From Sebastes aleutianus (lineage: Eukaryota > Chordata > Actinopteri > Perciformes > Sebastidae): a stretch of DNA of 64,000 nucleotides. The DNA lies in contig CAKAKS010000004.1 in assembly GCA_916700875.1 (NCBI GenBank), forward strand, positions 15,300,444-15,364,443. The letters run 5' to 3'. The position numbers and the translations under genes are program-made. How positions within the stretch are numbered: the first letter of the stretch is position 1; each line of letters begins with the position of its first letter. This document shows, one piece after another, positions 49,172 to 61,028 of this stretch. The notes under the pieces were generated by a model. That model searched no databases and was not told where the DNA came from. It saw nothing but the letters and a program-made list of their open reading frames with translations.

Positions 49172-51132
49172 ATGGCGAACAGGGGGCCCAGCTATGGACT
49201 CAGCCGAGAGGTGCAGGAGAAGATTGAGCAGAAGTACGACACAGACCTGGAGCAGCGGTTGGTGGACTGGATGGTTGCACAGTGTGGAACCAACCTGGAG
49301 AAGCCGCAGACGGGCAGGGAGAACTTCCAGAAGTGGCTGTTGGATGGAACAGTGAGTGTACTTAAGATAGAAGTTACTGTTGAATTATTTAAGCCACAAC
49401 ATAATAGAGCTCTGTCAGATTTAAAGAGACCCTGAAGTCAAATAAGCAACCAGATAAATGTGCCCAGCCGTTTGTGAAAGCCTCAGTAAACAATACTGGT
49501 CTGTAACTGGAATAATAGACCATTATCATTATCCAACTAATTAGAGGACTGTGTTTTGTAATAGCTTTGCAAATGTAGATTTTTGTGTTGAATCATTCTG
49601 GGAAACTTTGATGGAAAACTCCTGAAAATCCTTAGTACTATAAGACTTAATTAACAACCAATTATAAAATGCAGCCTGCACAATGCTGCAGTGTCTTCTT
49701 ACTGGACACTCCAGCTGACTCTAATGTTAGAAAATCATTCAGCCAAAGGCAGAGTCATTCATTTCTGCACCAGCGTGTTACTCAATAACGCAATGCAGCC
49801 ACGAACCATGTTGCATTTTCAATGACTGAAATGACTCTCACTATTATAAATGGTTTTAGCTTTCAAAACTGAATCCAAATGCATGCGGCAATCACAACAG
49901 CATAACCCCCTCAACGCTAACAAAATATGAATTATGGTATTTAAATATATTCAAATGTTTTTATTGGGTTTTCAAACCTTTACACATACAGTATACATGT
50001 ACATTATACTGCATCCCACCCACCTCATCCCCCTGGGAGACTGGCCAAAATAAAAATAAATAAATAAAGTATTATTATTATTATTAATAATAATAATAAT
50101 AATAGTTGTAAAAAATATTGTAAAGAATATAAATTAAAAAAGGAAAAACTCACATGGTAAAATAAATTAAATTTATATTTTTTATTTTTTTAAACAATTT
50201 TTTTTATAAATAAATGAAATAGATCAAATAGAGTTCTACAACAATTCTATGCAGTTATGGTTACTGGCAGTTATATTTCTTCAGCTTCAAATGAAACATT
50301 ACCTCTTAAACCCAGTGGCTATGTATAGGAGGGGGCTATACTTTCAATTATATAAAATGAGGCGTCTTTCTAAAAGCAATTATGTCATTTAAGCATGAAA
50401 AACAAGAGTGTTAGGGAGAACTAAAAACCTGACCTGTCATTTTTGGTATGGTCATTGTGTCGGTTTAATATGATCGAGTCAGATTTGTGATCTCCTCTGT
50501 CCCAGATCCTCTGCAGGCTTATCAACAGCCTTTATCCGAGGGGGAAGGAGCCCATCAAGAAGATACTAGAGACGCAGATGGCCTTCAAGCAAATGGAGAA
50601 GATCTCTCAGTTCCTGCAGGCAGCTGAAGCTTACGGAGTCACAACCACGGACATATTTCAAACTGTGGACCTCTGGGAAGGTGATTTAAAAACCTCTTAC
50701 TTACATCCCACCTACTGTTGGAGTGATATATAATCATTCACGTTGATAATACACATCATTACATAATGATGCTTTTGTTCTGGCTTTAGGAAAGGACATG
50801 GCAGCGGTGCAAAGAACTCTAATGGCTCTCGGGAGTGTGGCGGTTACTAAGGACGACGGTCATTACAGAGGTGACCGAGACTGGTTCCACAGGTAAAGAG
50901 AAACCTCACTGTGACAGAGGAGCTTCACATTTTCACAACTGATGCTTCATGTATCCTGTACCTCACCTTGTAACTGTTGTTCATGTATAGGAAAGCCCAG
51001 GGGTATCGGCGAGAGTTCAGCCAGGAGCAGCTCCGCCAGGGTCAGAGTTTGATCGGACTGCAGATGGGCAGCAACCGCGGGGCGTCCCAGGCTGGTATGA
51101 CGGGCTACGGTATGCACCGTCAGATCATGTAG
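49172..51132 (+). CDS. tagln3: Transgelin-3 (four coding exons, 199 aa)
   Basis: Calponin-family actin-binding protein, in mammals mainly neuronal (NP25). Coding exons are 49172-49351, 50506-50680, 50790-50892 and 50991-51132 (180, 175, 103 and 142 bases); all joins keep frame with GT-AG sites. The first exon reads MANRGPSYGLSREVQEKIEQ, the last ends GYGMHRQIM. The calponin-homology domain covers about residues 24-136 (with DLEQRLVDWMVAQCG and the FQKWLLDGT motif). The single calponin-like repeat at about 173-199 has the MGSNRGASQAGMTGYG signature. Length equals that of mammalian TAGLN3 (199 aa, from memory). TAGLN3 is preferred to TAGLN or TAGLN2 on the C-terminal GYGMxRQIM. Neighbour abhd10 is the expected one by vertebrate synteny. 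Confidence 0.95.
49352..50505 (+). other. tagln3: tagln3 coding intron 1
   Basis: 1.15 kb. An (ATT)n/(AAT)n palindromic-type run lies at about 50070-50105, within an AT-rich segment up to 50220. Nothing else recognised. Confidence 0.6.
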
Positions 51133-51951
51133 ACCACTCACTCACTAACTAACCTGCCCCCCAGCTTCCAGACCTTATTTTCTACTAATACCACAAAACC
51201 TCCATATCCTTTCGAGCACCTGCCATGTTAACCTCAATTTTCCTGGAATTGCTGCTTTCCCGACCAGTGTTTTATCTTAAGAAATGATGTCAAATGCTGT
51301 AGCTCTTCCTGTTCCTCTCTTCCCTTTCACCATGCACTGTTCCCTCTATAGCTTTGTTTACTTTCCTTGTCCAAATGATTACTTAATGTGAAGCTCAAAG
51401 TCATTTAACATCAATTTAGTCTTGCAGAGAATTTAAGATTAAAATCTCTCCACAAAAGAAGCCATCAGTATTATTCACATTTTAAATCTGAAATACTGTA
51501 AGCCACTGTTACAACATGCTGTATGCTATTTACTTGTATTTATGTATACATTTATTTATCATTGGTCATTGTTTTAGGATGATCTGTTACTTTGTACTTA
51601 TTTAGCCTTAATTGAACTCAATGACCGACGATGTCTCTGCTATCTCGTCTGGAGACTTGTTGCCGTATCCTCTGTAACCAAATCAACCTCCTGTTGTGCC
51701 TGGTTATGGACTACAGAGACTGGCTCCTGATATATCGTCCTATAAATGAGTTTCGTTCATTCTGAGTCATGCCCTTGTTATTTGTTTGTTAGACCACATC
51801 TTTTGTCCATGTTGTGTCCGTGCAAGTAAATGTGCAGCAGCCAACATGTACAGGTAAAGACATTGCTTGAATGTGCACTTTTATGTATTGTCATGTTTAT
51901 ATTTTTTAAATATATTTATATCTGGAGGCTTGTGAGAAGAAGTATTGAAAA

Positions 51952-51957
51952 AATAAA
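51952..51957 (+). terminator. tagln3: tagln3 polyadenylation signal
   Basis: AATAAA about 820 bases beyond the stop codon, followed by a TGT-rich segment (ATGTTTGTGTC). It implies a 3' UTR of about 840 bases. Confidence 0.6.
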
Positions 51958-51974
51958 GTATGTGAACATATGTT

Positions 51975-53225
51975 TGTGTCATATATCTGTGTAACACACC
52001 AGCTGGGTATCTTGACAACTGGGAAGTTAGGGTGTTTTGTTTTTTTCTTATCTTGGTTTTATGTTACAGCTCCTCCCTTGCGCCCATCCCTCCTGTCTCT
52101 CCTGCACAATCTAATAAAGGGGCAGCACCACGCCATAATGATTAGGTTGACGGCTCCTCTACCAAATAGTCCTGATCCAAGCCTGTGTGCCACAAAACCT
52201 TTGTCTCGAGTGACCTTGAGTAAGATATTAAACCTCTAGTCCAGTAATATTGTTTAATAGCTGATCTTTCCTTTGTGGAGAGTTTAGCAAAAACAGAAGA
52301 GTCGCAAAAACTGCTATAAAATGTTTCTAAAACCCCGTATTGTGCTGTTCTTTGGGAATAGTTGTGGCTGTCCATTTCTTTTGTATAGCTTTTTACCTTC
52401 CTATGGAAACTATGTGACATAACGTCCACTCTAAACATGTCTAGCATCTAGATAACATCTGAAGGCCACTATCATTAAGATAAGCAGAAACCTTTGTCTA
52501 AGGTCTTTGAACCACAAAAGGTCACATTTTATGTCAGTGATCTAGTTTATGGGGTCAATTGTTCCTGACTGTTGACATTTTAAAAAGCACATGAGAGAAG
52601 AGCATGCATGAATTAACATTTTAGCTTGTTATTAGCATCTAAACAAAGCCCATTACAATGCTGTCCTTTAAATCTTGTACAAAAACAACTGTTAATATTA
52701 TTGTTAGGCGTCCATTCTTAATGCCATCTTGTTATTGCTCAATTAAAAATAAGATATTCTGCCTTTCAGACAGCATGTAATCATTTGTTTAAGTTGAATA
52801 TCCTGTTTGCTTAGGCAGCACATGTGAAACTATGTGGCCTTTTGCATTACTGGCCCTGAAATACACTCTGTGCTTATTATTAGCCTCAACTACAGTGGAG
52901 AAGCAGCTAAAAGGATTCAAGTGATGTGTAACTGACAGACTCAATAAGTCAACCACAAACACAGCCGGACCAATGAAATGGCTTCGAGGACTGAGGTCAC
53001 TCTTGTCCAATGTTCTTGTCCAGCTTATATTTTCTTTGGTTGGTGGTTGGTGTCTTGGTTGTGTTTTGTCCCACTGTGCTCCAGACAATTTGATCATTTG
53101 CTGCGTGTTCGCATGCGAGTAGGGCATATGGTTATGAGGCAAACTGTGCTTTAACTTCTTTTAGTCTAAACGTTTTTCGCATACTTACAGGATATTAGTT
53201 TTGTTAGACAGGTGCATCGGGTACA
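51975..53225. other. Gene-free stretch upstream of c1qtnf9
   Basis: No repeat or exon clearly recognised. A TACTTACAG acceptor-like site at 53183-53191 could open the c1qtnf9 first coding exon if an untranslated exon lies further upstream. Confidence 0.35.
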
Positions 53226-54552
53226 ATGTTGCAGATGATTTTTAAAGTCACTCTCTTGCTCCTTCCATTGGTGGGCAGGTGTGTTACACAGCAAGAAACC
53301 CAAAACAAAGGCTGTGTTTGTGGACACCCTGGAATACCAGGGGACCCTGGACACAATGGTACACCTGGAAGAGACGGCCGAGACGGACTCAGGGGTGACA
53401 AAGGTGATCAAGGTAAGTTTAGAAGAAAACGAGCATCTTTTCCTACATGTCTTAAGCTTCAATTTCACAATATATAATAACAATAATTTATGAATCATCC
53501 ATTAAAAGGTGAAGTTGGCCGTATTGGATCAGCAGGCACTGATGGCCGCATGGGAGACAAAGGGGATCATGGTATGTATCTTCAGAACTAACTGCACCGC
53601 TGATAAATAAACCGATCTGTAAAGTGTTGAAATATGAATCTGTTTTTATTAGGCGTTTATACTTTATATGCACACGCAATTTATTAATATATTTGTTGTA
53701 CCTTATGTGGCTTTAATGTATTGAATAGTAAACACTGAGCATAAAAGGATAAGGAGGTTTATTGTGTGCTTGTCGTTTACAGGTACAATTGGCCCGTTAG
53801 GGCTCAAAGGAAAAAGGGGAGAAAATGGAGAACGGGGGTTTCCTGGGAAAATGGGGCCCCAGGGACCCCACGGGCCCCTTGGTCTGAAAGGAAACAAGGG
53901 AGAGCTCGGACTACCTGGACCCAAAGGACTTAAAGGTGATTTGGGGCCTCTTGGACCAGAGGGTCCCAAGGGGGAAACTGGCCTTCGAGGTGACAGAGGC
54001 ATTCAGGGACCATTTGGACCCCCTGGCAGGTCAGGGTCTAAGGGGGAACTTGGTGTACCAGGTAACAAAGGCAGTATAGGTTATCGTGGTGACAGGGGGG
54101 TTCGAGGAGAGAAGGGTGATAGAGGTGAGAAGGGAGATGCACCTGTTATCTCTAAAAGTGCCTTCTCTGTGGGACTCACAGCACAAAGTAAACTCCCAAT
54201 AGTTAATATACCGATAAGGTTCGACAAGATCTTTTACAATGAACAGAATCACTACGATCCAGTAACAGGAAGATTCACATGCTCCGCGGCAGGAGCCTAC
54301 TTCTTCACCTACCACATCACCGTCTACTCCAGAAACGTGAAGGTGGCTCTGGTGAAGAACGGTGTGAAGATCATCCACACCACAGATAACTACCAGAGCG
54401 GCGAGGATCAGGCATCAGGGGGCGTCGTGCTGAACCTGGACGTGGGGGACAAGGTGTGGCTGCAGGTGGCTGGAGGAGAGCTGTTCAATGGACTATTTGC
54501 TGATGAAGATGATGACACCACCTTCTCTGGGTTCTTAATCTTTGGAACTTAA
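53226..54552 (+). CDS. c1qtnf9: Complement C1q/TNF-related protein 9 (three exons, 339 aa)
   Basis: Secreted adipokine-like protein of the adiponectin paralogue family. Coding exons are 53226-53412, 53509-53571 and 53783-54552 (187, 63 and 770 bases), all joined in phase 1 at GT-AG sites. Residues 1 to about 20 form a signal peptide with a leucine core (VTLLLLPLVG). Cysteines 30 and 32 just before the collagen region could link chains. Residues 33-203 are 57 uninterrupted Gly-X-Y triplets, beginning GHPGIPGDPGHNGTPGRDG, close to CTRP9. The C1q domain runs from about 208 to 339 with KIFYNEQNHYD, FTYHITVYSRNV and GLFADEDDDTTFSGFLIFG. Mammalian CTRP9 is 333 aa (from memory). The start could also be the Met four codons later. 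It could be named as a CTRP9-like paralogue, but another subfamily is unlikely. Confidence 0.92.
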
Positions 54553-54869
54553 ATTAGACATAATTTCTTTATAATTGCTGGTAAATGCTTTCAAAGGATA
54601 GAAATCAACCTGCCTCTAAACTTTAGTTGAGTCTATAATGCATTGTGCAATGGTGTCATTTTTTTGTCACAAGCTAAAGTTATTTCAGCTGCTTTGTGGT
54701 TTTCTTTAACACACGCACTTCTCTGGTATTTGGGGATGGGCATGCACAACAGAAATACACAACACATTAGTTGTTTTGGCATGATACAATGACATAACAG
54801 GAGGAAGTCGGTGCAATACCATGTGCAACACCAACTGGAAGGTCCAGTCTTATTGTCCTCACAGAGCCT

Positions 54870-55830
54870 CAGGAAGTGATGAGCTGCATTCTTCTTCTTT
54901 GAAATGCTTTCTTTATTGAGCACATGCTCACTAACAGAGGTACAAACACATAAATAGACAATTGAAAAACAAATGTTATATACATCATATCATATTCATT
55001 TAATAATTTAAAAGTCTTAATGGCTTTTTTTGTTTTTAACATTGGGTGTGATGGTGCTATATTGTTTGAAATCATTAATAAAATGCAGGAAAGTTGGCTT
55101 GGTTCCTGACCATTTTGCATGTTATTTCCAATCTTATCTTGACTAAAATATAGCATTACATCAAACATATTTATTTCAACATTTGTCTTAAGTTTCTTTT
55201 GTAGAAAGTTGGATACATCAATCCAGAACATTCTTGTGAAAGAATATATGCAGAAATACTCTTTTTTTCAAGTCCACAGAAATCCCACTTATAATCAATA
55301 TCCAGCTTGAATCTTTCTAACACAAGTTTTATTGTCAATGTAATAACTTGAGAGAAACATCCTAAGTTTGTTATTGATACAGTACTTATCACAAATTTTC
55401 CGAGCTTTCTCCCACTGTATTTCCTCAAATAAGGAAAACCAAAAACATCTAGTTGAAGGGAAGGAAAAACATAACTGAGTGAGTTCCTAATATGTTTGTT
55501 AAAGCACCTATCTTTCAGTATATTAGTACCTCCAATATTTTCCACACAATCTTCTGAATTAAAAGGTTGATCAACAGTACCAGGGTTTCGTAGAAGTATA
55601 AGGACACTTTTTGGTATAGCATCAGAACAATAGCATACTCTTTTGGGTTTACATGCATTTTGAATTGCAGAAATTCTTTATAAGATAATATAATATGATA
55701 ATAATAATAATAAATTATGGAATTGTGTACCCCTCCAAAGAACACCTTCATCACACTGATTTGAACTTCCGAGCACTCTGGACTTTTTCCCTTTTTGAAA
55801 ATAAATATATATACCATTAGAAGTAGCAAA
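54870..55830 (-). mobile_element. L1-clade LINE fragment (ORF2 C-terminal part)
   Basis: Three overlapping frame-shifted minus-strand open frames (55515-55829, 55171-55545, 54869-55231) read in order as the end of a fish L1 ORF2, including the Cys-rich CGLEK motif region and a KAIKTFKLLNEY tail. Frameshifts make it inactive. Its 5' end is truncated. It lies directly 3' of c1qtnf9. Confidence 0.75.
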
Positions 55831-56200
55831 AAATAAAATAGAAAATAAATGTAGTAATTAATTAATTGATAAAATGTGACATAAATTTTTATTTCTGTTA
55901 TAATTTGCTTATTTGTTTATTTACCTTTGTATTAATTCCCTTATTTATTTAATTTTCTATTTAATTTCCACTTATATTTATTTACGTATTTTTTTTTTTT
56001 TTTTTTTTTTAAATGTTTGTATGTATTTATTTATGTATTTGTTTATTTATTTATTTATGCATGATTTTCCCTTAGTATTTCACCCGTTAATTATATGATA
56101 ACTAACCATTTTTATTAAGTAATTGGCCAGCTGTCAGTAGTCCATTATTAAACCCATGTGTGATAGAAAACAGTGAGTAGTAGTAGTAGTAGTAATAGTT
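55831..56200. other. AT-rich low-complexity sequence
   Basis: TATTTAT-type repeats, a T-run of about 23 at 55989-56011 and a (TAG)n run at about 56177-56195. No gene. Confidence 0.6.
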
Positions 56201-56289
56201 GAGGAGCCGCATTCTCTCCTGTCCTGTTTTTTTTTCTTCAATGAAAGAGCAGTTCCACTGTGGGCGTGGCTTTGTGGTCATCTACTTAC

Positions 56290-56430
56290 TTCTGATTGGC
56301 TATCACTCGAGTGGTCACTTTGTGGTCAGCCAGTAACCTTCCGTGGTAACCTCTCTAAGCCCCGCCCCTTGGAGACACTGCAACAAGTGCATTAATGATG
56401 CTCAGCCAGCAGCTTCAAGAAACACCTCTT
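56290..56430 (+). promoter_or_regulatory. Predicted promoter of the unidentified right-hand gene
   Basis: A reverse CCAAT box (TGATTGGCT) near 56294 and a GC box (AGCCCCGCCCCTTGG) near 56357 lie in a compositional switch from AT-rich to GC-balanced DNA. A transcription start within roughly 56390-56440 is inferred. Confidence 0.4.
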
Positions 56431-56911
56431 TGAACTAGAGTCATTATGAGCGTCTTCTTCAACAACTTCCGACGATATCATATGACTCAGTATCCTTTAG
56501 GTGTGCTCACTTTGACTACCTGGTTCATCCCGGTCGGCGAAAGCGAAATTACACCGAAAAGATTGCGCAACTTTATCGTTTAGAAGGAGTTTTTATCAGT
56601 TAGCTCGTCAGCTAGCTCACTATGTTGCCGGGGTAACTAGTTAGCAGTTAGCAGGGCCAGCGCACTATGTCGCAGGGGTGACTAGTTAGTTGTTAGCAGA
56701 GCCAGCGCACTATGTCGCAGGAGTAACTAGTTAGGAGTCAGCAGGGCCAGCGCACTTGTCGTGGTTTTGGACATGTTTTTGCGAGACAACGAGGACTGTG
56801 AGGCAGCTGGATCTCAGAGGCTACTTCACTATGGATAAACAACCCAAAACAGCTGCTCTGTTGATGTGAGAAAAGAAGGTCAAGAGGACAACATCAGCCA
56901 CTATGAGCAGG
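56431..56911 (+). other. Predicted first exon of the unidentified gene
   Basis: Ends at a good donor (AGCAGG/GTGAGC, exon end 56911). The last ATG, at 56903-56905, gives MSR before the donor in phase 0, the same phase as the exon at 63759. Upstream ATGs (56449 and 56831) open short frames of about 45 and 12 codons that stop within the exon, so they would be upstream ORFs. A 45 bp tandem repeat lies in the middle. Prediction only. Confidence 0.35.
56619..56753 (+). repeat. 45 bp tandem repeat, three copies
   Basis: Copies at 56619-56663, 56664-56708 and 56709-56753, each starting ACTATGT and ending GCCAGCGC, with ACTAGTTAG in the middle. Copies 2 and 3 are most alike. A fourth start (ACTTGTCG) follows. 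Confidence 0.9.
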
Positions 56912-57002
56912 GTGAGCAAAACAAGTGTTGTTTAACTTGTTTAACTTCCTTTAAATTATTTTTTTATTTGTATTTAACCTTTATTTAAATTATAATATTT
57001 AA

Positions 57003-57158
57003 ATAGTATTTATCACACATTTTCCAAGCTTTCTCCCACTGTATTTCCTCAAATAAGGAGTACCAAAACCATCTAGATGAAGGGACAGAAAGATAACTGA
57101 GTGTGTTCCTAATATGTTTGTTAGAGCACTTATCTTTCAGTATATTAGTACCTCCAAT
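57003..57158 (-). mobile_element. Second copy of the L1 fragment seen at 55383-55540
   Basis: Shares TTTCTCCCACTGTATTTCCT, CTAATATGTTTGTTA and TATCTTTCAGTATATTAGTA with 55383-55540 in the same orientation. About 155 bp, 5' and 3' truncated. Confidence 0.85.
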
Positions 57159-57320
57159 ATTTTTTATTTATCCTTTTATTTAACCAGGTTAGTCCCATTG
57201 AGATTAAGAACCTCTTTTTCCAAGGGAGACCTGGCCAAGACGGTCAGCAGCAAGAACACAAAGTTGCAGACACAGACTACAAATAGAGATATAGAGTACA
57301 ATTCACAAACACTAAAAGCA
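57159..57320. mobile_element. LINE-type 3' end (TTTATTTAACCAGG), second copy
   Basis: CCTTTTATTTAACCAGGTTA, GTCCCATTGAGATTAAGAAC and CCAAGGGAGACCTGGCCAAG. Related to 47655-47900. It abuts the L1 piece directly. Confidence 0.65.
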
Positions 57321-58112
57321 CTCAAATTTGCATTAAAGGAGAACTATCTAAAGACAAATGGGAGGGGGACAAAAAGGAACTTTTCTGGGAGTCAGCTGTA
57401 CAACAAGGGAAGCTAAAAACATTGGCATGCCATCGAGTCTGCTTCTAAAGCCTTCATTTTAGATTTAAAAACTAAATACTAATTTATACTATTCGTGTTA
57501 TCACGTTACAGTTGAGATTTTCCTCCTCTTGTGTTTGAAAATGGGTCCAGAGGGGGTTATTGTAGTGCATTACAGCCGTGGTTGTTATAGTGATGTGGGA
57601 GATGCCAGGCTGTGCAGGGAGTTGGTGAAGGAGGGGTTGGTGGGGGCTGGAGGGGGGCACCTACTACAAAGAGCTTTATGGCCAAAGAAAGTTAATTAAT
57701 GCAGAAATAAATAAGCAGCCCGAGTTCTTTGTGGGCTTAGAAAACTACTAATCCCTTTCCATAGCTCCTTGTTTTCAGATTCTGCTTCATTCTTATAGCA
57801 CTACACATGTAAGAGTCTGCAGCCACCACTACTCACAATTATTATGGTTTTTATGGCTGCCTTGATGGCATTTTATACCAGAGGTGTGGTGTCTAGAACA
57901 TTCAGTGTTCAAATATTCACAGGTCACAGTCCTCTTTGCTTTATAGAGGATATCAAATCAATACATTTTACAACAGTAGTAACCATATAATTTTACACCA
58001 GGCTACTTTCTATCTCATACACGGTTGTAATTCTGCCTCATGAGGCACAAAATAGAGCTTTGTGTCTGTAGTTTATGAACTTATTCTGCATTAGTTTCGC
58101 ATATATTTGGAT
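57321..58112 (+). other. Intron 1 of the unidentified gene, unremarkable part
   Basis: G-rich patch at 57600-57660 (GGGGTTGGTGGGGGCTGG). No exon recognised. Confidence 0.35.
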
Positions 58113-58498
58113 ATTCTGGATCGGATAATAATAATAATTGCTGTTTAAGTTTTGACTAATTTGTTCCTGCATGAACAAGGTTTCCACTTGAACTGTAAGT
58201 CCTGTTAATTTTGAAGATTTTTTACCAAGTTGCTGCTACAATTCTACAATTCCGTAAATGTATATCTATGTATTTATTTGTCACATTTAGTATTACAAAG
58301 TTAGGAAAGCAATGTTTAAGTCAAGCCTGATGTTGCCTTACACATAAAGGACTGATCCCAGTCACTTCCACACAGTGAGGCATACAGCTGATTAATTAAA
58401 CACTGGTATCGAATCAGTACTCAGTATTGGCCGATACTCAAAGCCCAGGTGTTGCTATCGGTATCAGGACTGAAAAAGTCGGATCGGTGTAGCCCTAG
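58113..58498. mobile_element. TAGGGATGCACCGAT-type MITE, deleted copy
   Basis: Shares AAGTCAAGCCTGATGTTG, CACACAGTGAGGCATACA and AAAGTCGGATCGGTG with 32830-33368 in the same order. The left end is degraded (ATTCTGGATCGGATAAT) and about 150 bases are missing. Confidence 0.7.
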
Positions 58499-61028
58499 TT
58501 TCCTTGTTTTTTTCCTTCTTTAGTCCATAGAGTAACGAAGTAACTTCAACCAGACATATTCAGTGCTGTGACTCAGTCATAAAGGACATTTGTGCCAGGG
58601 AAATACTGTGTTCATTATCGACCTGAAGCTCAGAAACCGATGGGAACCAGTGTTTAGATTGTCTCAGATCACCATATAATATTATTGAATTTGTGCTCTT
58701 GAGACACTTTCAGTTTTCATGGTTTTTGAATGTTGATGGAGCAGCCTTTTGGTCATTGTTACATCGCTGTCAGGTTACACTGTTGACTGTTGACAATGTG
58801 GCTCAGTGGTGGTTTTGTCCTCTCTAAGCCTTGTGCACCGTGCAGTGTTAGATTTCTGTCTGTCTGTATGACAGTCTACCGCAGATCAGGTGAGTAAGTG
58901 GCTGCCTGTGTGAGAGTGGTGACACTCCCTTGTTTTACCTGTACTTCCCACGCTCTTATAGAAAGGGGCGTGGCGTCTCCCAACCTCCTTCTATCTGCCA
59001 GATCAAAAAAATGAGGAACTAGGTCATGGACAAATATGAGACTTTACCAGGAAACTGAACCGATGTGCTCACCTGATCCAGATGGGACATGTTGTCTATT
59101 TCATAATCATGATTCATGTGACTACAAAAGAGGAAACTCTTATGTCTTAATTTTCACCTTTAAAATGTTGAGTGCACACAGGCCAAGTTGCCCCCTGCTG
59201 TCAAGCCCTGGTGGGCTGTTTACAAGCTTTGGGTGTCACTCTCAGTCAGCGCTGAATAGCCTAGTTGTCGCCCTGATTAGGCTATCATGTGTAGATGAAA
59301 CCAGTCCTGAACACAGACTGGTAAAGCTCCACTAATCAGATTATTACTGGTATGGAAAAGGAAAAGGCTATACACACACACAAACATACATTCATGCAGT
59401 AGATTTCCTTTAGAGTTTTTAATCTTTGCTAGGAAATAGTCTGTAAGGTCAGATAACAAGCATCAAGACTAAAACGACTTTAATATGGATTCAAGTATTT
59501 AATACTGAATATTGTCAAGTGTTTCTTAATCTTGCCAGGCGTTTGTACAACCATGATTGTAAACTCATTCACTTGAAGGACAAAGTACAGTGAACTTTTC
59601 CTTTAGTACTGAACATATGTGCAGATTAAGTTTCATAGACTCCTAGTTACCCTATACACACTGCTTTAGCTAATCAGCCAATCTGTTCTTTAAAACATTA
59701 TCACGTGTTTCCTGACATCCTTTAGGTATGTCTTCTTCACAGCTTTCATTCTTGGAGACAAATAGACGACCAGTAAATGACAGCTTACAGAGGAATGGCG
59801 GGTGTTGCTCCAGGGTGGTTGTGTCTGTCTCAGAGTTAAGCCAGAGAACGGAAAATGACAGAAAAGCTTACTTTCTTTTGCTACTCTCTGTCTGGTGGTT
59901 TTTCAATTTAATGCTCAGTTCATTTTGGCCTAATTAGATTTATCCTAGCCTCAGGCAGGACATACCTCTCTGCAGAGGTGAACTATGGGTAGGAGGTCAC
60001 TTATCATTATAAGTCCTTACATAACCGCCTGGGTTTTCTAGCCAAACAGGAAGGGAGTCAATGATTTAAATGCCTTCCTCCCCGCTCAGCTCAGTGCATG
60101 TGTGCATGTGAGTGCACGTGCACGTGCACGTGCACATGGGCCGTGCACTATGAGAAAGGATGCTCTAACTAATTGTGCATGTGTTTTTGGAGCGCATGCT
60201 TTCAGCCCTTGTATACATGTTTATGTTTCTGGGTGAGTGTTCATCCTTGTCTCTAGGAGTCTAATCTGAGGCTGGCTCCAGCTGGCTGCCATGTGTGTGT
60301 GGGGGGGGTACTCCTCCCTGAGCTCTTAATTAACTCTGGACCAGGGCCCCAGTGTGCCGCTCCCATCCATGGCCTAGCAGGAGGAAGCCGGAGAGCAGCA
60401 GGGATCCTGGTACGCAGGCAGAGCAAAGATGATATAGGAAAGTTCATAGTGAAAGTGACTTGCATTCACAGACAGTAGGGCGTGATTTTAACATTCACAT
60501 AAGTAATATTTGGCTGGATGTTGCAATATGCATAGCTGTAGACATGGGCGTAGTTGATGCTTTTATTTTCTTGTCATTTCAGAAAATATGGAGGAAAGGA
60601 AAAGTTGCCAGAACTTAAAATTTAAAGTTTTTATCTTGACTTTGGAGATAAATGAACAAAATGAAATATGTTTTCATTATGTCTTTCCATACAACATATT
60701 CCTGTACTGTGTTGTTGACAGTATAAACATACAGTACCTTGAGTAAAAAGCCATACAGTATACCCTTATATTTCATCTCTCAGGGTATAAACAGCTTTTC
60801 ATGATTAAGGAAGCTGCAGTTGTCGGTGTTGAATTTGTTTTGTAAAATCGGTAGTTATGGATTGCCAACCAACCTGCCATTTGAACAATGAAACAAGTTT
60901 GTCTACCATGCACATCAAAGCTGACATTGTCATTGCGGTTGATGCATTCCGTCTAGACTAGAATACAACAAGGCTCATAAAGCTGTCACGAGTTTTAATG
61001 GGCATAGTTAGACAGAAACAGAAACTAG
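58499..61028 (+). other. Intron 1 of the unidentified gene, middle part
   Basis: No exon recognised. Contains the CACGTG repeat at 60112-60136. Open frames here (59036-59335, 59728-59937) lack family similarity. Confidence 0.35.
60112..60136. repeat. (GTGCAC)n palindromic hexamer run with three CACGTG E-boxes
   Basis: GTGCACGTGCACGTGCACGT and following GCACATG make a self-complementary run. CACGTG is the binding site of several bHLH-ZIP factors. Confidence 0.8.
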
